DNA of 64,000 nucleotides from the NCBI RefSeq assembly GCF_018070025.1, contig NZ_JAGPYQ010000001.1, positions 3,162,001 through 3,226,000 of the forward strand, in the 5' to 3' direction. Positions 17,916 through 26,863 of this stretch are shown in pieces. Position numbers and translations under genes: made by a program. The notes beneath the pieces were generated by a model that saw only the letters and a list, made by a program, of their open reading frames with translations, was not told the DNA's origin and made no database searches. This DNA comes from Streptomyces liliiviolaceus. Lineage in GTDB: Bacteria; Actinomycetota; Actinomycetes; Streptomycetales; Streptomycetaceae. The number at the start of each line of letters is the position of its first letter. Position 1 is the stretch's first letter.

Positions 17916-18572
17916 ATGGACGTACGGCGCGCCGGTGAGCGCTACCGCGGAGGCGACCCGGCGGCCGGGATCGAGTCCCTGCACGCCTTCTCCTTCGGCC
18001 CGCACTACGACCCGGACAACCTCCGCTTCGGCGCGGTCATCGCCTGCAACGAGGAACGCCTCGCGCCCGGCGCCGGTTTCGACGAGCACCCGCACAGCCA
18101 CACCGAGATCGTCACGTGGGTCGTCGAGGGCGAGCTGACCCACCGGGACTCCACGGGCCACGAGTCGCTCGTACGCCCCGGGGACGTCCAGCGCCTCAGC
18201 GCGGCGGGCGGGGTCCGCCACGTCGAACGCAACGACGGCGCGGTGCCCCTGCGCTTCGTCCAGATGTGGCTGGCCCCCCTGGAGCCGGGCGGCGACCCCG
18301 CGTACGAGATCGTCCACGGCATCGCGGACTCCACGCCGTACGCGCTCCCGGAGGCGGGGGCGATGCTCCATGTACGCCGCCTCGCCGCAGGACAGCGGAC
18401 CGCCGTCCCCGACGCACGTTTCCTGTACGCGCATGTCGTACGCGGTGAGGTGCTGCTGGGCGGTGAGGTGCTGGGTCCCGGGGACGCGGCCCGGGTCGGG
18501 GACGCGAAGGACCTGGAGGCGGTGGCGCGCGGGGCGGCGGAGCTGCTGCTGTGGGAGATGGCGGCCCGCTGA
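17916..18572 (+). CDS. Pirin-family cupin protein
   Basis: 218 residues, from ATG at 17916 (GTG at 17913 possible). The bicupin signature is strong: HAFSFGPHYDP, GAGFDEHPHSHTEIVTWVVEGELTHRDS and GGVRHVE, which together give the His/Glu iron ligands. Bacterial pirins include quercetin dioxygenases and regulators of central metabolism. Divergent from fasR. Confidence 0.9.
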   Translation: MDVRRAGERYRGGDPAAGIESLHAFSFGPHYDPDNLRFGAVIACNEERLAPGAGFDEHPHSHTEIVTWVVEGELTHRDSTGHESLVRPGDVQRLSAAGGVRHVERNDGAVPLRFVQMWLAPLEPGGDPAYEIVHGIADSTPYALPEAGAMLHVRRLAAGQRTAVPDARFLYAHVVRGEVLLGGEVLGPGDAARVGDAKDLEAVARGAAELLLWEMAAR

Positions 18573-18616
18573 CGGCCGGACGTCACCGTACGGGCGGCAT
18601 CACCGGGCGGGCCGCA

Positions 18617-19459
18617 TCAGCGTGTGGGCAGCCGGCCCATCGCCGACCGGCTCTCGTCGTCCGCGGGGCGGTAGATCACCACCCGCTGGTCCAGATCCTG
18701 GATCGGTGTGAGCACTTCGAAGTCGACCGCGATCTCGCCGGCCTCGGGATGCCGCATGACCTTGCGTCCGCGGCCCTTGACCTTGACGTCCCGCTCGGCC
18801 CACGCGCGGGCGAACCGCTCATCGTGCGTGCTGAACTCGGCGATGAGGTCGTTCAGGACCCGGTCCCCGGGATACGCGGCCCACGCGGCGCGCAGATGGG
18901 CCGCCCCCTCCCGTACGACGCGTTCGCGGTCGACGTACAGCTCGCGGGTCCGGGGATGCATCAGGCACATCCACATCGAATTGCGCCGCGCCGGCGGCAG
19001 GGTGGCGAAGTCCACCAGCAGCCCCGCCATCTCGCGGTTCCAGGCGACGATGTCGTAGCGGTGGTTCAGCACCATGGCCGGCAGGGGCGACAGGTCCTCG
19101 ACCAGCCGGGCGAGGGTCGGCGCCGCGCTGGTGGCGGGCCGTTCGGCGGTGTCGGGGCGGCGCTGCCGGGCCAGGTCGAAGAGGTAGGCGCGTTCGTCGG
19201 CGCTCAGGCGCAGCGCCCGGGACAGCGCCGCCAGCACGTCCGCCGAGGGCCGCAGCCCGCGTCCCTGCTCCAGCCGTACGACGTAGTCGACGCTGACCCC
19301 GGCCAGTTCGGCGACCTCCTCGCGGCGCAGGCCCGGGGTGCGCCGGGAGCGCCGGCGCGAAGGCAGCCCGAGATCGTCCGGGTCCAGCCGTTCACGCCGG
19401 GTCCGCAGGAACGCGGCCAGTTCCTGTGTCGCGTCCACGTCCACGGTGCGGGTCGTCAT
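18617..19459 (-). CDS. XRE-family regulator with MmyB-like ligand domain
   Basis: About 280 residues from ATG 19459 (GTG 19474 possible; neither has a strong ribosome site). The helix-turn-helix covers about residues 30-75 (TPGLRREEVAELAGVSVDYVVRLEQGRGLRPSADVLAALSRAL). The C-terminal part (MVLNHRYDIVAWNREMAGLLVDF...NSMWMCLMHP) is the MmyB-like LBD, which may bind fatty acids. Divergent from the aldo/keto reductase it probably controls. Confidence 0.87.
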   Translation of the reverse strand: MTTRTVDVDATQELAAFLRTRRERLDPDDLGLPSRRRSRRTPGLRREEVAELAGVSVDYVVRLEQGRGLRPSADVLAALSRALRLSADERAYLFDLARQRRPDTAERPATSAAPTLARLVEDLSPLPAMVLNHRYDIVAWNREMAGLLVDFATLPPARRNSMWMCLMHPRTRELYVDRERVVREGAAHLRAAWAAYPGDRVLNDLIAEFSTHDERFARAWAERDVKVKGRGRKVMRHPEAGEIAVDFEVLTPIQDLDQRVVIYRPADDESRSAMGRLPTR

Positions 19460-19496
19460 GTCCGACCCAACCACCAGGGTGGGACCGGTGTTCCCA

Positions 19497-19509
19497 GGAA
19501 GGCCCTTCC
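19497..19509. promoter_or_regulatory. Candidate operator palindrome for the XRE regulator
   Basis: GGAAGG-C-CCTTCC, a perfect 6-1-6 inverted repeat in the 124-base divergent gap between the XRE regulator and the reductase. Assignment rests on position and symmetry only. Confidence 0.4.
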
Positions 19510-19583
19510 CTTACCCCCGGCCCGGGGCGCTCGCAGACTCGCTGGCGACGACGGATCACGAGCGAGCACAGGAGAACGACACC

Positions 19584-20654
19584 ATGTCACTCACCCTCGA
19601 CACCTACCGGCTGCTGGGCCGTTCCGGGCTGCGGGTCTCACCGCTGGCCCTGGGCGCGGCGACCTTCGGCACCGAGTGGGGCTGGGGCGCGGAGCGGGAC
19701 GAGGCGCGCAAGCTGTTCGACCTCTACGTGGAGCGCGGCGGCAACTTCATCGACACCGCCAACACGTACACCGAGGGCAGCTCCGAGCGGCTGCTCGGCG
19801 AGTTCACCCGCGACCGCGCCAACCGCGAGAGCCTGGTGCTGGCGACGAAGTACACGACGCTGCGGCGCCCCGGCGACCCCAACTCCGGCGGCGGCCACCG
19901 CAAGAGCCTGTTCGCGTCGGTGGAGGCCAGTCTGCGCCGGCTGAACACGGACTACCTCGATCTGCTCTACCTGCACGTGTGGGACTTCACGACCCCGGTC
20001 GAGGAGATCCTGCGCGGCATGGACGACCTGGTCAGGCAGGGCAAGGTCCTGTACGTGGCGATCTCCAACGCCCCGGCCTGGCAGGTGTCGCGCATGCAGG
20101 CGATCGCCGACCTGCGCGGCTGGTCGCCCCTGGTCGCCCTGCAGATCGAGTACAGCCTGATCGAGCGCACCGGCGAACGCGACCTCATCCCCATGGCACG
20201 CGAGATGGGTCTCGGCGTGATCCCGTACTCGCCGCTGGCGGGCGGGCTGCTCACCGGGAAGTACAGCCGCGACGACCTGACCGCGGCGGACACCGCGTCC
20301 GGCGGCAGCACCCGCAAGAGCTTCAACGCCGCCCTGGGCACGGTCACCGAACGCAACCTTGCCATCGCCGACGTGGTGAAGGAGGTCGCCGCGGAGCAGG
20401 GCCGCACACCCGCCCAGGTCGGTCTGGCCTGGACCCTGCGGAACCCGGGCGTGACCGCGCCGGTCGTCGGCGCCCGCACCCCCGCGCAGCTGGAGGGCAA
20501 TCTGGGCGCCCTGGAGGTCGACTTCACCGCCGCCCAGCTGGCCCGCCTCGACGAGGCGAGCCGGATCGGCCTCGGCTTCCCGCACGACATGCTCGCCGGC
20601 GAGCACATCCGCCGGGTGACCGCGGGCGACCTGCGGATCGAGAGCCGCCGCTGA
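19584..20654 (+). CDS. Aldo/keto reductase
   Basis: 356 residues. ATG at 19584 follows AGGAGA. AKR features: GNFIDTANTYTEGSSERLLG (catalytic Asp and Tyr), LVLATKYT (Lys), DYLDLLYLHVWD (His) and a C-terminal PVVGARTPAQLEGNL cofactor-binding loop. It probably reduces aldehydes or ketones with NADPH in the cytoplasm. Confidence 0.92.
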   Translation: MSLTLDTYRLLGRSGLRVSPLALGAATFGTEWGWGAERDEARKLFDLYVERGGNFIDTANTYTEGSSERLLGEFTRDRANRESLVLATKYTTLRRPGDPNSGGGHRKSLFASVEASLRRLNTDYLDLLYLHVWDFTTPVEEILRGMDDLVRQGKVLYVAISNAPAWQVSRMQAIADLRGWSPLVALQIEYSLIERTGERDLIPMAREMGLGVIPYSPLAGGLLTGKYSRDDLTAADTASGGSTRKSFNAALGTVTERNLAIADVVKEVAAEQGRTPAQVGLAWTLRNPGVTAPVVGARTPAQLEGNLGALEVDFTAAQLARLDEASRIGLGFPHDMLAGEHIRRVTAGDLRIESRR

Positions 20655-21012
20655 CACCGGTGGCAGATGTCCAGGAGGTTTCGGGCCACGCCGGCCGGTC
20701 GGGGTGCCCGTCGCCGTGAGGCCGTCGGCGCTCGCCCCCGAGGTGGGCCCGGCCGTCGTCGGTCCCTACTCCGTTGCCGCGTAACGGAGTTGATCCAGTC
20801 CTCTCTCCGGTTCGGCGGGTCGCCCAGGGCGCCCGCCGACCGTCGTTTCCCCTCGACGGCGCCCTTTATCGACGCAGGAGCCGTTGTTACGCCCATGCGT
20901 CCCGTGTAAACGTCTTGTTCCCGATGTCCGTGAAGTCTTCCGGCTGAAAATGATCGGCCGTACGTTCGCTTCATCAGATGGTCTGACCATCACACCTACC
21001 GGTCGGGGAGGA
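20655..21012. other. Intergenic leader of the nitrogen-catabolic operon
   Basis: A 358-base gap without a credible gene. It is less GC-rich towards its right end and holds the FadR-type operator at 20977-20991. No convincing -35/-10 pair was assigned. Confidence 0.6.
20977..20991. promoter_or_regulatory. FadR-type operator, perfect palindrome
   Basis: GATGGTC-T-GACCATC is a perfect 7-1-7 inverted repeat containing TGGTCNGACCA, the consensus of E. coli FadR and related FCD/VanR GntR regulators. It sits 22 bases before the FadR-type regulator gene, so autoregulation of the whole operon is likely. Confidence 0.8.
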
Positions 21013-21750
21013 ATGGCGTTGGACAAGTCGATCAAGTCGATCAAGTCGGTCACGTTCGACGCGTTCGTGCGGCAGTCGACGAGTGTGAGCAGCGAGATCG
21101 TCGCCCACATCGAAACGCTCATCAGCAGCGGTTCCCTGGCACCCGGCACCAAGCTGCCCGCCGAGCGTGAACTGGCGCAGGTGCTCAAGGTCTCGCGGGC
21201 CTCTCTGCGCGAGGCCATGCACGAACTGGAGGCCAAACGGGTCGTCGAACGCAGGCCGGGCCGCGGCACCATCGTGCTGGAGGCACCCGCCCACGTACGC
21301 ACCGTGTACGAGGAGATGCCCGAGTCCGAGCGGACGCTGCGCGATGTGGCGGAGCTGCGCGAGACGATCGAGCCCAAGTTCGCCCAACTCGCCGCGGAAC
21401 GCGCCACCAAGGCCGGCCTGTACGCGCTGGAACGCGTACTGGAGACCACCGCCCGCGACGACCTCACCCAGGAGGAGTCCCTGAAGGCGGACATCACCTT
21501 CCACATGCTGCTCGCCCAGGCGTCGCAGAACCCGCTGATGGTGGCCCTCAACTCGCTCGCCAACAGCTGGACGGAGTCGGTACGCGCCTTCTCCCACGGC
21601 ACCGACGAGGCCAGGCGCTCCTCGCACCTCGGCCATCAGCTCATCTTCACCGCAGTACGGAGCGGCAACGGCGCCGCGGCCCGGGACGCGATGCTGGCGC
21701 ACCTCGCGGACGTCACGCATCTCACGAAGAACAACCTGCCTTCGTTCTGA
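21013..21750 (+). CDS. FadR-subfamily GntR regulator of the C-N hydrolase operon
   Basis: About 245 residues. ATG 21013 abuts GGGGAGGA; a TTG at 21019 has better spacing and may be the true start. The winged helix (EIVAHIETLISSGSLAPGTKLPAERELAQVLKVSRASLREAMHELEAKRVVERRPGRGT) is followed by an FCD domain with metal or ligand residues (LRETIEPKFAQLAAERA, FHMLLAQAS, GHQLIFTAV). It heads the operon and has its own palindromic operator upstream. Its effector is probably the imported substrate or a degradation product. Confidence 0.9.
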   Translation: MALDKSIKSIKSVTFDAFVRQSTSVSSEIVAHIETLISSGSLAPGTKLPAERELAQVLKVSRASLREAMHELEAKRVVERRPGRGTIVLEAPAHVRTVYEEMPESERTLRDVAELRETIEPKFAQLAAERATKAGLYALERVLETTARDDLTQEESLKADITFHMLLAQASQNPLMVALNSLANSWTESVRAFSHGTDEARRSSHLGHQLIFTAVRSGNGAAARDAMLAHLADVTHLTKNNLPSF

Positions 21751-21806
21751 CGTTCTGATCCGGCCCGGCAGATCCACCCACCGGCCCCTCCCCGAAAGAG
21801 CACCCC

Positions 21807-22880
21807 ATGCACCTCCAGACCTTCCTCCGGCATGCCCGGCCGTCCCGCACCGCCGTCGCCGTCTCGGCCACCGCGCTCGCCCTGGTCGCCGTGTCGGCCT
21901 GCGGCTCCGACTCCTCCTCGACCTCCGCGGCGGCCGGGTCCGGCGACACCACCGACTTCAAGGTCGTCCTGCCCTGGTACGCCGACGCCGAGGGCGGCGG
22001 CTTCTTCGCGGCGAAGGCCGAGGGCCTGTACGAGGACCAAAAGCTCGACGTCACCCTGCAGTCCGGCGGCCCCCAGGTCTCGGCCACCCAGCTCGTCGCC
22101 GCCGGCCGCGCGCAGGTCGGATTCGCCGACGCCGCCGGGATCGTCCAGGCCCAGCAGCAGGGCATCCCGATCGTCGCGATCGGCGCCCTCTACCAGGACA
22201 ACCCGGTCGGCGTGATGACGCACAAGGACAGCGGCATCACGTCCTTCGACGACATGGACGGCAAGACCTGGGTGACGCAGACCGGCCAGCTAGGCCCGGC
22301 GTGGGTCAAGAAGAAGACCGGCATCGACTTCTCCACGCAGGTCTACCAGGGCTCCATCGCCAACTTCCTCAAGAAGGACAGCCTCGTCCAGCAGGGCTGG
22401 CCCACCAACGAGGCGTACCAGGCGCAGAAGGCCGGGGTGGAGGTCGACTTCATCCCGTTCTCCGACTCCGGCTACAACCCGTACAACGACGTCTTCTTCA
22501 CCTCCGAGTCCTACCTCAAGAGCCACCGCGAGGAACTGACCGCCTTCCTCGCGGCGAGCATGCAGGGCTGGCAGGACTACATGGGTGACGTGAGCGTCGC
22601 CAAGACCGCCAACGCCGCCATCCTCAAGGCCAACGACCAGCAGACCAGCGGAAGCGTCTGGTACGCGTGGGACAAGCAGCGCAAGTACGTCGTCGCGGGT
22701 GACGGCAAGAAGCAGCTCGGCACGATGACCGCCGACCGCTGGAACACCCTCATCGACCAGATGAAGCAGCTCGGCCAGCTCAAGGGCACCCCGAAGGCCG
22801 CCGACCTGTACGACTCCTCACTGCTCCCGAAGGTCGCCGCGCCGTCCGCCCTCCCCGCCGCGCCCGACGGCTCCTACTGA
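21807..22880 (+). CDS. ABC importer substrate-binding lipoprotein, NMT1/THI5-like
   Basis: 357 residues with a lipoprotein signal (VAVSAC, C32) and a Ser/Thr-rich linker. The core (LPWYADAEGGGFFAAKAEGLYEDQKLDVTLQSGG, GRAQVGFADAAGIVQAQQQGIPIVAIGALYQ) matches the NMT1/THI5-like and SsuA group. That group binds pyrimidine precursors, riboflavin, sulfonates or nitrate-like ligands. With five C-N hydrolases downstream, a nitrogen heterocycle or ureide is a reasonable ligand guess. Confidence 0.88.
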   Translation: MHLQTFLRHARPSRTAVAVSATALALVAVSACGSDSSSTSAAAGSGDTTDFKVVLPWYADAEGGGFFAAKAEGLYEDQKLDVTLQSGGPQVSATQLVAAGRAQVGFADAAGIVQAQQQGIPIVAIGALYQDNPVGVMTHKDSGITSFDDMDGKTWVTQTGQLGPAWVKKKTGIDFSTQVYQGSIANFLKKDSLVQQGWPTNEAYQAQKAGVEVDFIPFSDSGYNPYNDVFFTSESYLKSHREELTAFLAASMQGWQDYMGDVSVAKTANAAILKANDQQTSGSVWYAWDKQRKYVVAGDGKKQLGTMTADRWNTLIDQMKQLGQLKGTPKAADLYDSSLLPKVAAPSALPAAPDGSY

Positions 22881-22911
22881 CTGGTCCCACCGACCGGAAG
22901 GAGCGACACCC

Positions 22912-23685
22912 ATGAGTACAGCCACCGTGCACGACCCCGCCGCGGACCTCGGCCCGCTGGTCGACTTCGACGGCGCGGACAAGGTCTACAACAGCGGCTT
23001 CCGCGCCCTGGCCCCCATCGACCTGCGGCTGCCCCGGTCCGAGATCACCGCCCTCGTCGGCCCCTCCGGCTGCGGCAAGTCGACTTTGCTGCGCATGGCG
23101 GCCGGCCTGACCGCCCCGACCAGCGGCACCATGAACCGCCGCACCGACCGCATGTCGTACGTCTTCCAGGACCCGACGCTGCTGGCCTGGCGCTCGATCC
23201 GGGCCAACGTCGAACTCGTCGCCAGACTCCAGGGCGTACCCCGTGCCGAACGCCGCGAACGCGCGCAGAAGGCGATCGACCTGGTCGGTCTCCAGGGGTT
23301 CGAGAAGTCCTACCCGCGCGAGCTGTCCGGCGGCATGAAGATGCGCGCCTCGCTCGCCCGGTCGCTCACCAGCGACCCCGAACTGCTGCTGATGGACGAG
23401 CCGTTCGCCGCGCTGGACGAGTTCAACCGGGAGAAGATGGGCGCCGAACTGCTCCACCTGTGGCGCACCCGCCAGGTCACCGTCATGTTCGTCACCCACT
23501 CCATCCCCGAGGCGGTCCGCCTCGGCCACCAGGTGGCCGTGATGGGCACCGGACCGGGGCGCGTCATCGAGGTGTTCCGCTCCCCGAGCCCGCCCACCAC
23601 GGACCCCGCCGCCCCGCGCGACGACGCCGCGCTGCGGGAACTGCGTACCGAGATCTCGACCATGCTGGGAGGCGCGGGGATATGA
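22912..23685 (+). CDS. ABC importer ATPase (SsuB/TauB type)
   Basis: 257 residues. Walker A GPSGCGKST, Q-loop VFQDPTLLAWRS, signature LSGGMKMRASLARSL, Walker B LLLMDEPFAALDE and an H-loop in FVTHSIPEAVRLG are all present. AAGGAG precedes the ATG. It energises the importer with the flanking lipoprotein and permease; its stop overlaps the permease start by four bases. Confidence 0.94.
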   Translation: MSTATVHDPAADLGPLVDFDGADKVYNSGFRALAPIDLRLPRSEITALVGPSGCGKSTLLRMAAGLTAPTSGTMNRRTDRMSYVFQDPTLLAWRSIRANVELVARLQGVPRAERRERAQKAIDLVGLQGFEKSYPRELSGGMKMRASLARSLTSDPELLLMDEPFAALDEFNREKMGAELLHLWRTRQVTVMFVTHSIPEAVRLGHQVAVMGTGPGRVIEVFRSPSPPTTDPAAPRDDAALRELRTEISTMLGGAGI

Positions 23686-24536
23686 CCGTGCTCGACACCG
23701 CGCGGACCTCCGCCGAGGACGCGCAGCCCGCCAAGTCCCCGCGCGCCGGGCGGCCCGTGGCCCTGCGGACCGTACTGCCGCCGCTGGGCGCGCTGGTGGT
23801 GATGATCGCCCTGTGGCAGCTCGTGATCGTCGCGTTCGACATCCCCGGTTACATGCTGCCCTCGCCCATGACGATGGTGGACACCGTCCTGCACGAGGCC
23901 GACTCCATCCTCACCCCGACCTGGGTGACCCTGCGCGAGTCGGTGCTGGGCTTCGTGCTCGCGGGGGTGGTCGGCGTGAGCAGCGCGCTGGTGATGGGGC
24001 GCTGGCGGCTGATGGAACGCAGCCTGTACCCCTATCTGATCCTGCTGCAAACCATCCCGATCGTGGCGATCGCGCCGCTGTTCGTGGTCTGGCTCGGCCC
24101 CGGTATGGCCACCAACACCATGGTGGCCGCGATGATCGCGCTGTTCCCGGTGGCCGCCAACACCCTCCAGGGACTGAAGTCCGTCGACCGCAACCTGGTC
24201 CAGCTCTACTCGATGGCCGGCGCCCCCGCCCGCGTCCAACTGCTCTTCCTGCGGCTGCCGGGCGCACTGCCGGAGATCCTGACCGGCCTGCGGGTCGCCG
24301 CCGGTGCCTCCGTGATCGGCGCGATCGTCGGCGAGTTCGTGGCCGGTGTCGGCGGCGGCGCGGGCGGCCTGGGATACGTCATCACCGAGAGCGCGGTGCA
24401 GCTGCGTACGCCTCAGCTGTTCCTCGCGGTGTTCGGCGCGAGCGTCGTGTCGCTGCTGCTGTTCGCGGTCGTCGTGGGCGCCGAGAGGCTCCTGCTCGGC
24501 AAGTGGCACGAGTCGGCGCTGCCGACCGACGAATAG
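23682..24536 (+). CDS. ABC importer permease (SsuC/TauC type)
   Basis: 284 residues, ATG at 23682 inside an ATGA overlap. A first membrane segment near residues 30-50 is followed by about five more. The EAA-type coupling loop appears in YSMAGAPARVQLLFLRLPGALPEILTGLR. A single gene implies a homodimeric channel, as in sulfonate and pyrimidine importers. Confidence 0.92.
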   Translation: MTVLDTARTSAEDAQPAKSPRAGRPVALRTVLPPLGALVVMIALWQLVIVAFDIPGYMLPSPMTMVDTVLHEADSILTPTWVTLRESVLGFVLAGVVGVSSALVMGRWRLMERSLYPYLILLQTIPIVAIAPLFVVWLGPGMATNTMVAAMIALFPVAANTLQGLKSVDRNLVQLYSMAGAPARVQLLFLRLPGALPEILTGLRVAAGASVIGAIVGEFVAGVGGGAGGLGYVITESAVQLRTPQLFLAVFGASVVSLLLFAVVVGAERLLLGKWHESALPTDE

Positions 24537-24629
24537 GCCGCCGGCCGCACGACAAGCCGCCCGCCGAAGCCCGCTGGATCCCGGCGCGGCCCGCTGAAGC
24601 CCGCCGAAGAAGAACGACAGGAAATCACC

Positions 24630-25436
24630 ATGAACGACGACAGCACCCGCATGTGGGCCGACCTCACCACCGAGGACGTCGCGGGCCTCGCCAAGGACCG
24701 CACCGTGGTGGTCCAGCCGATCGGCGCGGTGGAACAGCACGGCGCCCATCTGCCGCTGATCACCGACGCGTTGACCGCCGAGACCATCGCCCGCACCGCC
24801 GTGCGCCGGCTCGGCCCCGACAGCGGCACCTGGGTCCTGCCGACCCTGCACTACGGCAAGTCCACCGAGCACCTGGGCCGCGCCGGAACCATCGCCATGT
24901 CCACGAACACCCTGCTGTCGGTCTGCCTGGACCTGGGGGAGTCGCTCGCCGCCGGCGGAGTGCGCAAGCTCGTCTTCGTCAACGGCCACGGCGGCCAGCC
25001 GAGCCTCCTGGACGTGGTGTCACGCGACATCCGGCACCGCTTCGGCCTGGAGGTCTTCTCCATCATGCCGTCACGGTTCGCCCTCCCGGACACCGTGGAG
25101 GACCCCGACCCCTTCGGCATCCACGGCGGCTTCCTGGAGACCTCCCTGGTGATGGCGATCGCACCGGAACTCGTCAAGCAGGACAAGGCGGTCGCGGACG
25201 GACTGACGGTCGGCGCGTTCTACCGCGCGCAGAAGCACCTCACCCTGGAGGGCGTGGTCCCCACCGCCTGGCTGATCGACGACGTGTCGGCCTCCGGTGT
25301 CGTCGGCGACCCGACCGGGGCGAACGCCGACACCGGCAGACTGCTCCTGGAGCACTGGAGCGGCCTGCTCGCGGAGGCACTCACCGAGGTACGGGACTTC
25401 GCGTTCCCCGCGCTCGGCGGGACGACCGCCGCATGA
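24630..25436 (+). CDS. Creatininase-family amidohydrolase
   Basis: 268 residues. Metal-site motifs of the family are intact: GAVEQHGAHLPLITD (Glu, His, Asp), VNGHGGQ (His) and HGGFLETS (Glu). Family members open cyclic amides such as creatinine or deformylate formamidopyrimidines in cofactor pathways, so substrate cannot be read from family alone. The 93-base gap before it contains imperfect GAAGCCCGC repeats; AGGA precedes the ATG. It is coupled to the next gene by a four-base overlap. Confidence 0.88.
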   Translation: MNDDSTRMWADLTTEDVAGLAKDRTVVVQPIGAVEQHGAHLPLITDALTAETIARTAVRRLGPDSGTWVLPTLHYGKSTEHLGRAGTIAMSTNTLLSVCLDLGESLAAGGVRKLVFVNGHGGQPSLLDVVSRDIRHRFGLEVFSIMPSRFALPDTVEDPDPFGIHGGFLETSLVMAIAPELVKQDKAVADGLTVGAFYRAQKHLTLEGVVPTAWLIDDVSASGVVGDPTGANADTGRLLLEHWSGLLAEALTEVRDFAFPALGGTTAA

Positions 25437-26863
25437 CGGCCGAACTCACTGTCGTCAACGCCCTGTTGCTCACCATGGCCGACGGGCAGGACCCCTTCAC
25501 CGGATGGTTCACGGTCGGCGGCGACGGCCGCATCACCGGCATCGGCCCCGGCGAACCCCCGGCCCTCGAAGGGACCGTGCTCGACGCGTCCGGGAAGATC
25601 GTCGCCCCCGGGTTCGTCTCCGCCCACAGCCATCTGCACACCTCGGGACTGCGCGGACTCGCGGCGGGGGAGACGCTCTACCCCTGGGTGCGCGCCAACA
25701 ACGACATCCTGCTCGGCGCCGGACCCGAGGACATGTACTGGTTCGCCCTGCACGGCTGCCTGGACTTCCTCGGCAACGGCATCACCTCGGCGTACAACTT
25801 CGCCCAGAACCGGGTGCTGTGGATGTACGACCGGACCACCCACCGCGATGTGCCGGGGGCCGTCCACCCCGAGGAGTTCCTGACCCGCCAGTTCGACGCC
25901 GCGGCCCGCTCCGGGCTGCGCGTGATGACCGCGATCCGCCTGGACGACCAGGAGTTCGGCCCCGACGGCGCCCGCGCCAACTTCGCCGGGATGGCCGACG
26001 AGGCACGCGGACGCATCCCGCGGGACGCCTTCCTCGGCGTCTCCGTCTACGGCGCCGTGCAGTGGTCGGACTCACCGGACACGGCGGCCCTGGAAGCCGA
26101 GACCATGCGGCGCCACGGCGTGGTGAACCAGGCGCACTTCGTGGAGACGGCCGAGAACATCGAGGCCCAGCAGGCCAAGTTCGACTGGTACGCGAAGGCC
26201 GGGGCGCTGGGACCGGACATGCTGTTCGGGCACTTCGTCCACCCCACCGACGACATGATCGACGCGGTGGCGGCCAGCGGCAGCGCCGTCGTGTGGCAGC
26301 CGGCCTCCAACGGGCGGCTGGGCTCCGGATTCGCCGACATCGCCCGCTACCGCGAGCGCGGCATCCGCGTCGGCATGGGCCTGGACGACCAGTCCTGCAC
26401 GGACGTCTCCGACCCCTTCCAGAACATGCGGATCGGCCTGTACGCGCTGCGCGCCGCGCACTCCCGGGCGTCGGTCATGATGCCGCGCGAGGTACTGCGC
26501 CTGCACACGCTCGGCTCGGCCGAGGTGCTCGGCGCCGACGACCGGATCGGCAGCCTCGAACCGGGCAAGTTCGCCGACTTCCTGGTCGTCGACCCGGCCG
26601 ACCCGGACACCGGTCCGGTCTGGGACGCGTACGCGGGATACGTCCTGGCCTGCGGACCGCGCAACCTCAAAGAGGTGTACGTGGGCGGGCGGCGGGTCGT
26701 CGCCGACGGCCGGCCGGAGCATCCGCTGGCGGCCGACGCCACGGCGGAGACACACACCCGGATGGCCCGCGCGGCACACGACCGCGGACTTCCCGCCCCC
26801 GTCCTGACCGCCGCGCACCCGCGTGGCGCCCTGAACCCCATGAACCACGCGGAGGAACGATGA
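25433..26863 (+). CDS. Amidohydrolase-superfamily deaminase/chlorohydrolase-like enzyme
   Basis: 476 residues, ATG in an ATGA overlap with the creatininase gene. The metal ligands are visible: H65-S-H67 in APGFVSAHSHLH, then NQAHFVET, FGHFVHPTDD and GLDDQSC (Asp). The order matches the AtzA/TrzN/SsnA/guanine-deaminase branch, which removes amino groups or other substituents from ring carbons. It ends with the usual small composite beta domain (LEPGKFADFLVVD). Probably an early ring-modifying step. Confidence 0.88.
   Translation: MTAELTVVNALLLTMADGQDPFTGWFTVGGDGRITGIGPGEPPALEGTVLDASGKIVAPGFVSAHSHLHTSGLRGLAAGETLYPWVRANNDILLGAGPEDMYWFALHGCLDFLGNGITSAYNFAQNRVLWMYDRTTHRDVPGAVHPEEFLTRQFDAAARSGLRVMTAIRLDDQEFGPDGARANFAGMADEARGRIPRDAFLGVSVYGAVQWSDSPDTAALEAETMRRHGVVNQAHFVETAENIEAQQAKFDWYAKAGALGPDMLFGHFVHPTDDMIDAVAASGSAVVWQPASNGRLGSGFADIARYRERGIRVGMGLDDQSCTDVSDPFQNMRIGLYALRAAHSRASVMMPREVLRLHTLGSAEVLGADDRIGSLEPGKFADFLVVDPADPDTGPVWDAYAGYVLACGPRNLKEVYVGGRRVVADGRPEHPLAADATAETHTRMARAAHDRGLPAPVLTAAHPRGALNPMNHAEER

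Noticed and set aside
16626..18434. 602-residue minus-strand frame as the FasR start
   Set aside because: The first 200 residues are the complement of the pirin gene; the GTG at 17831 gives the expected family length.
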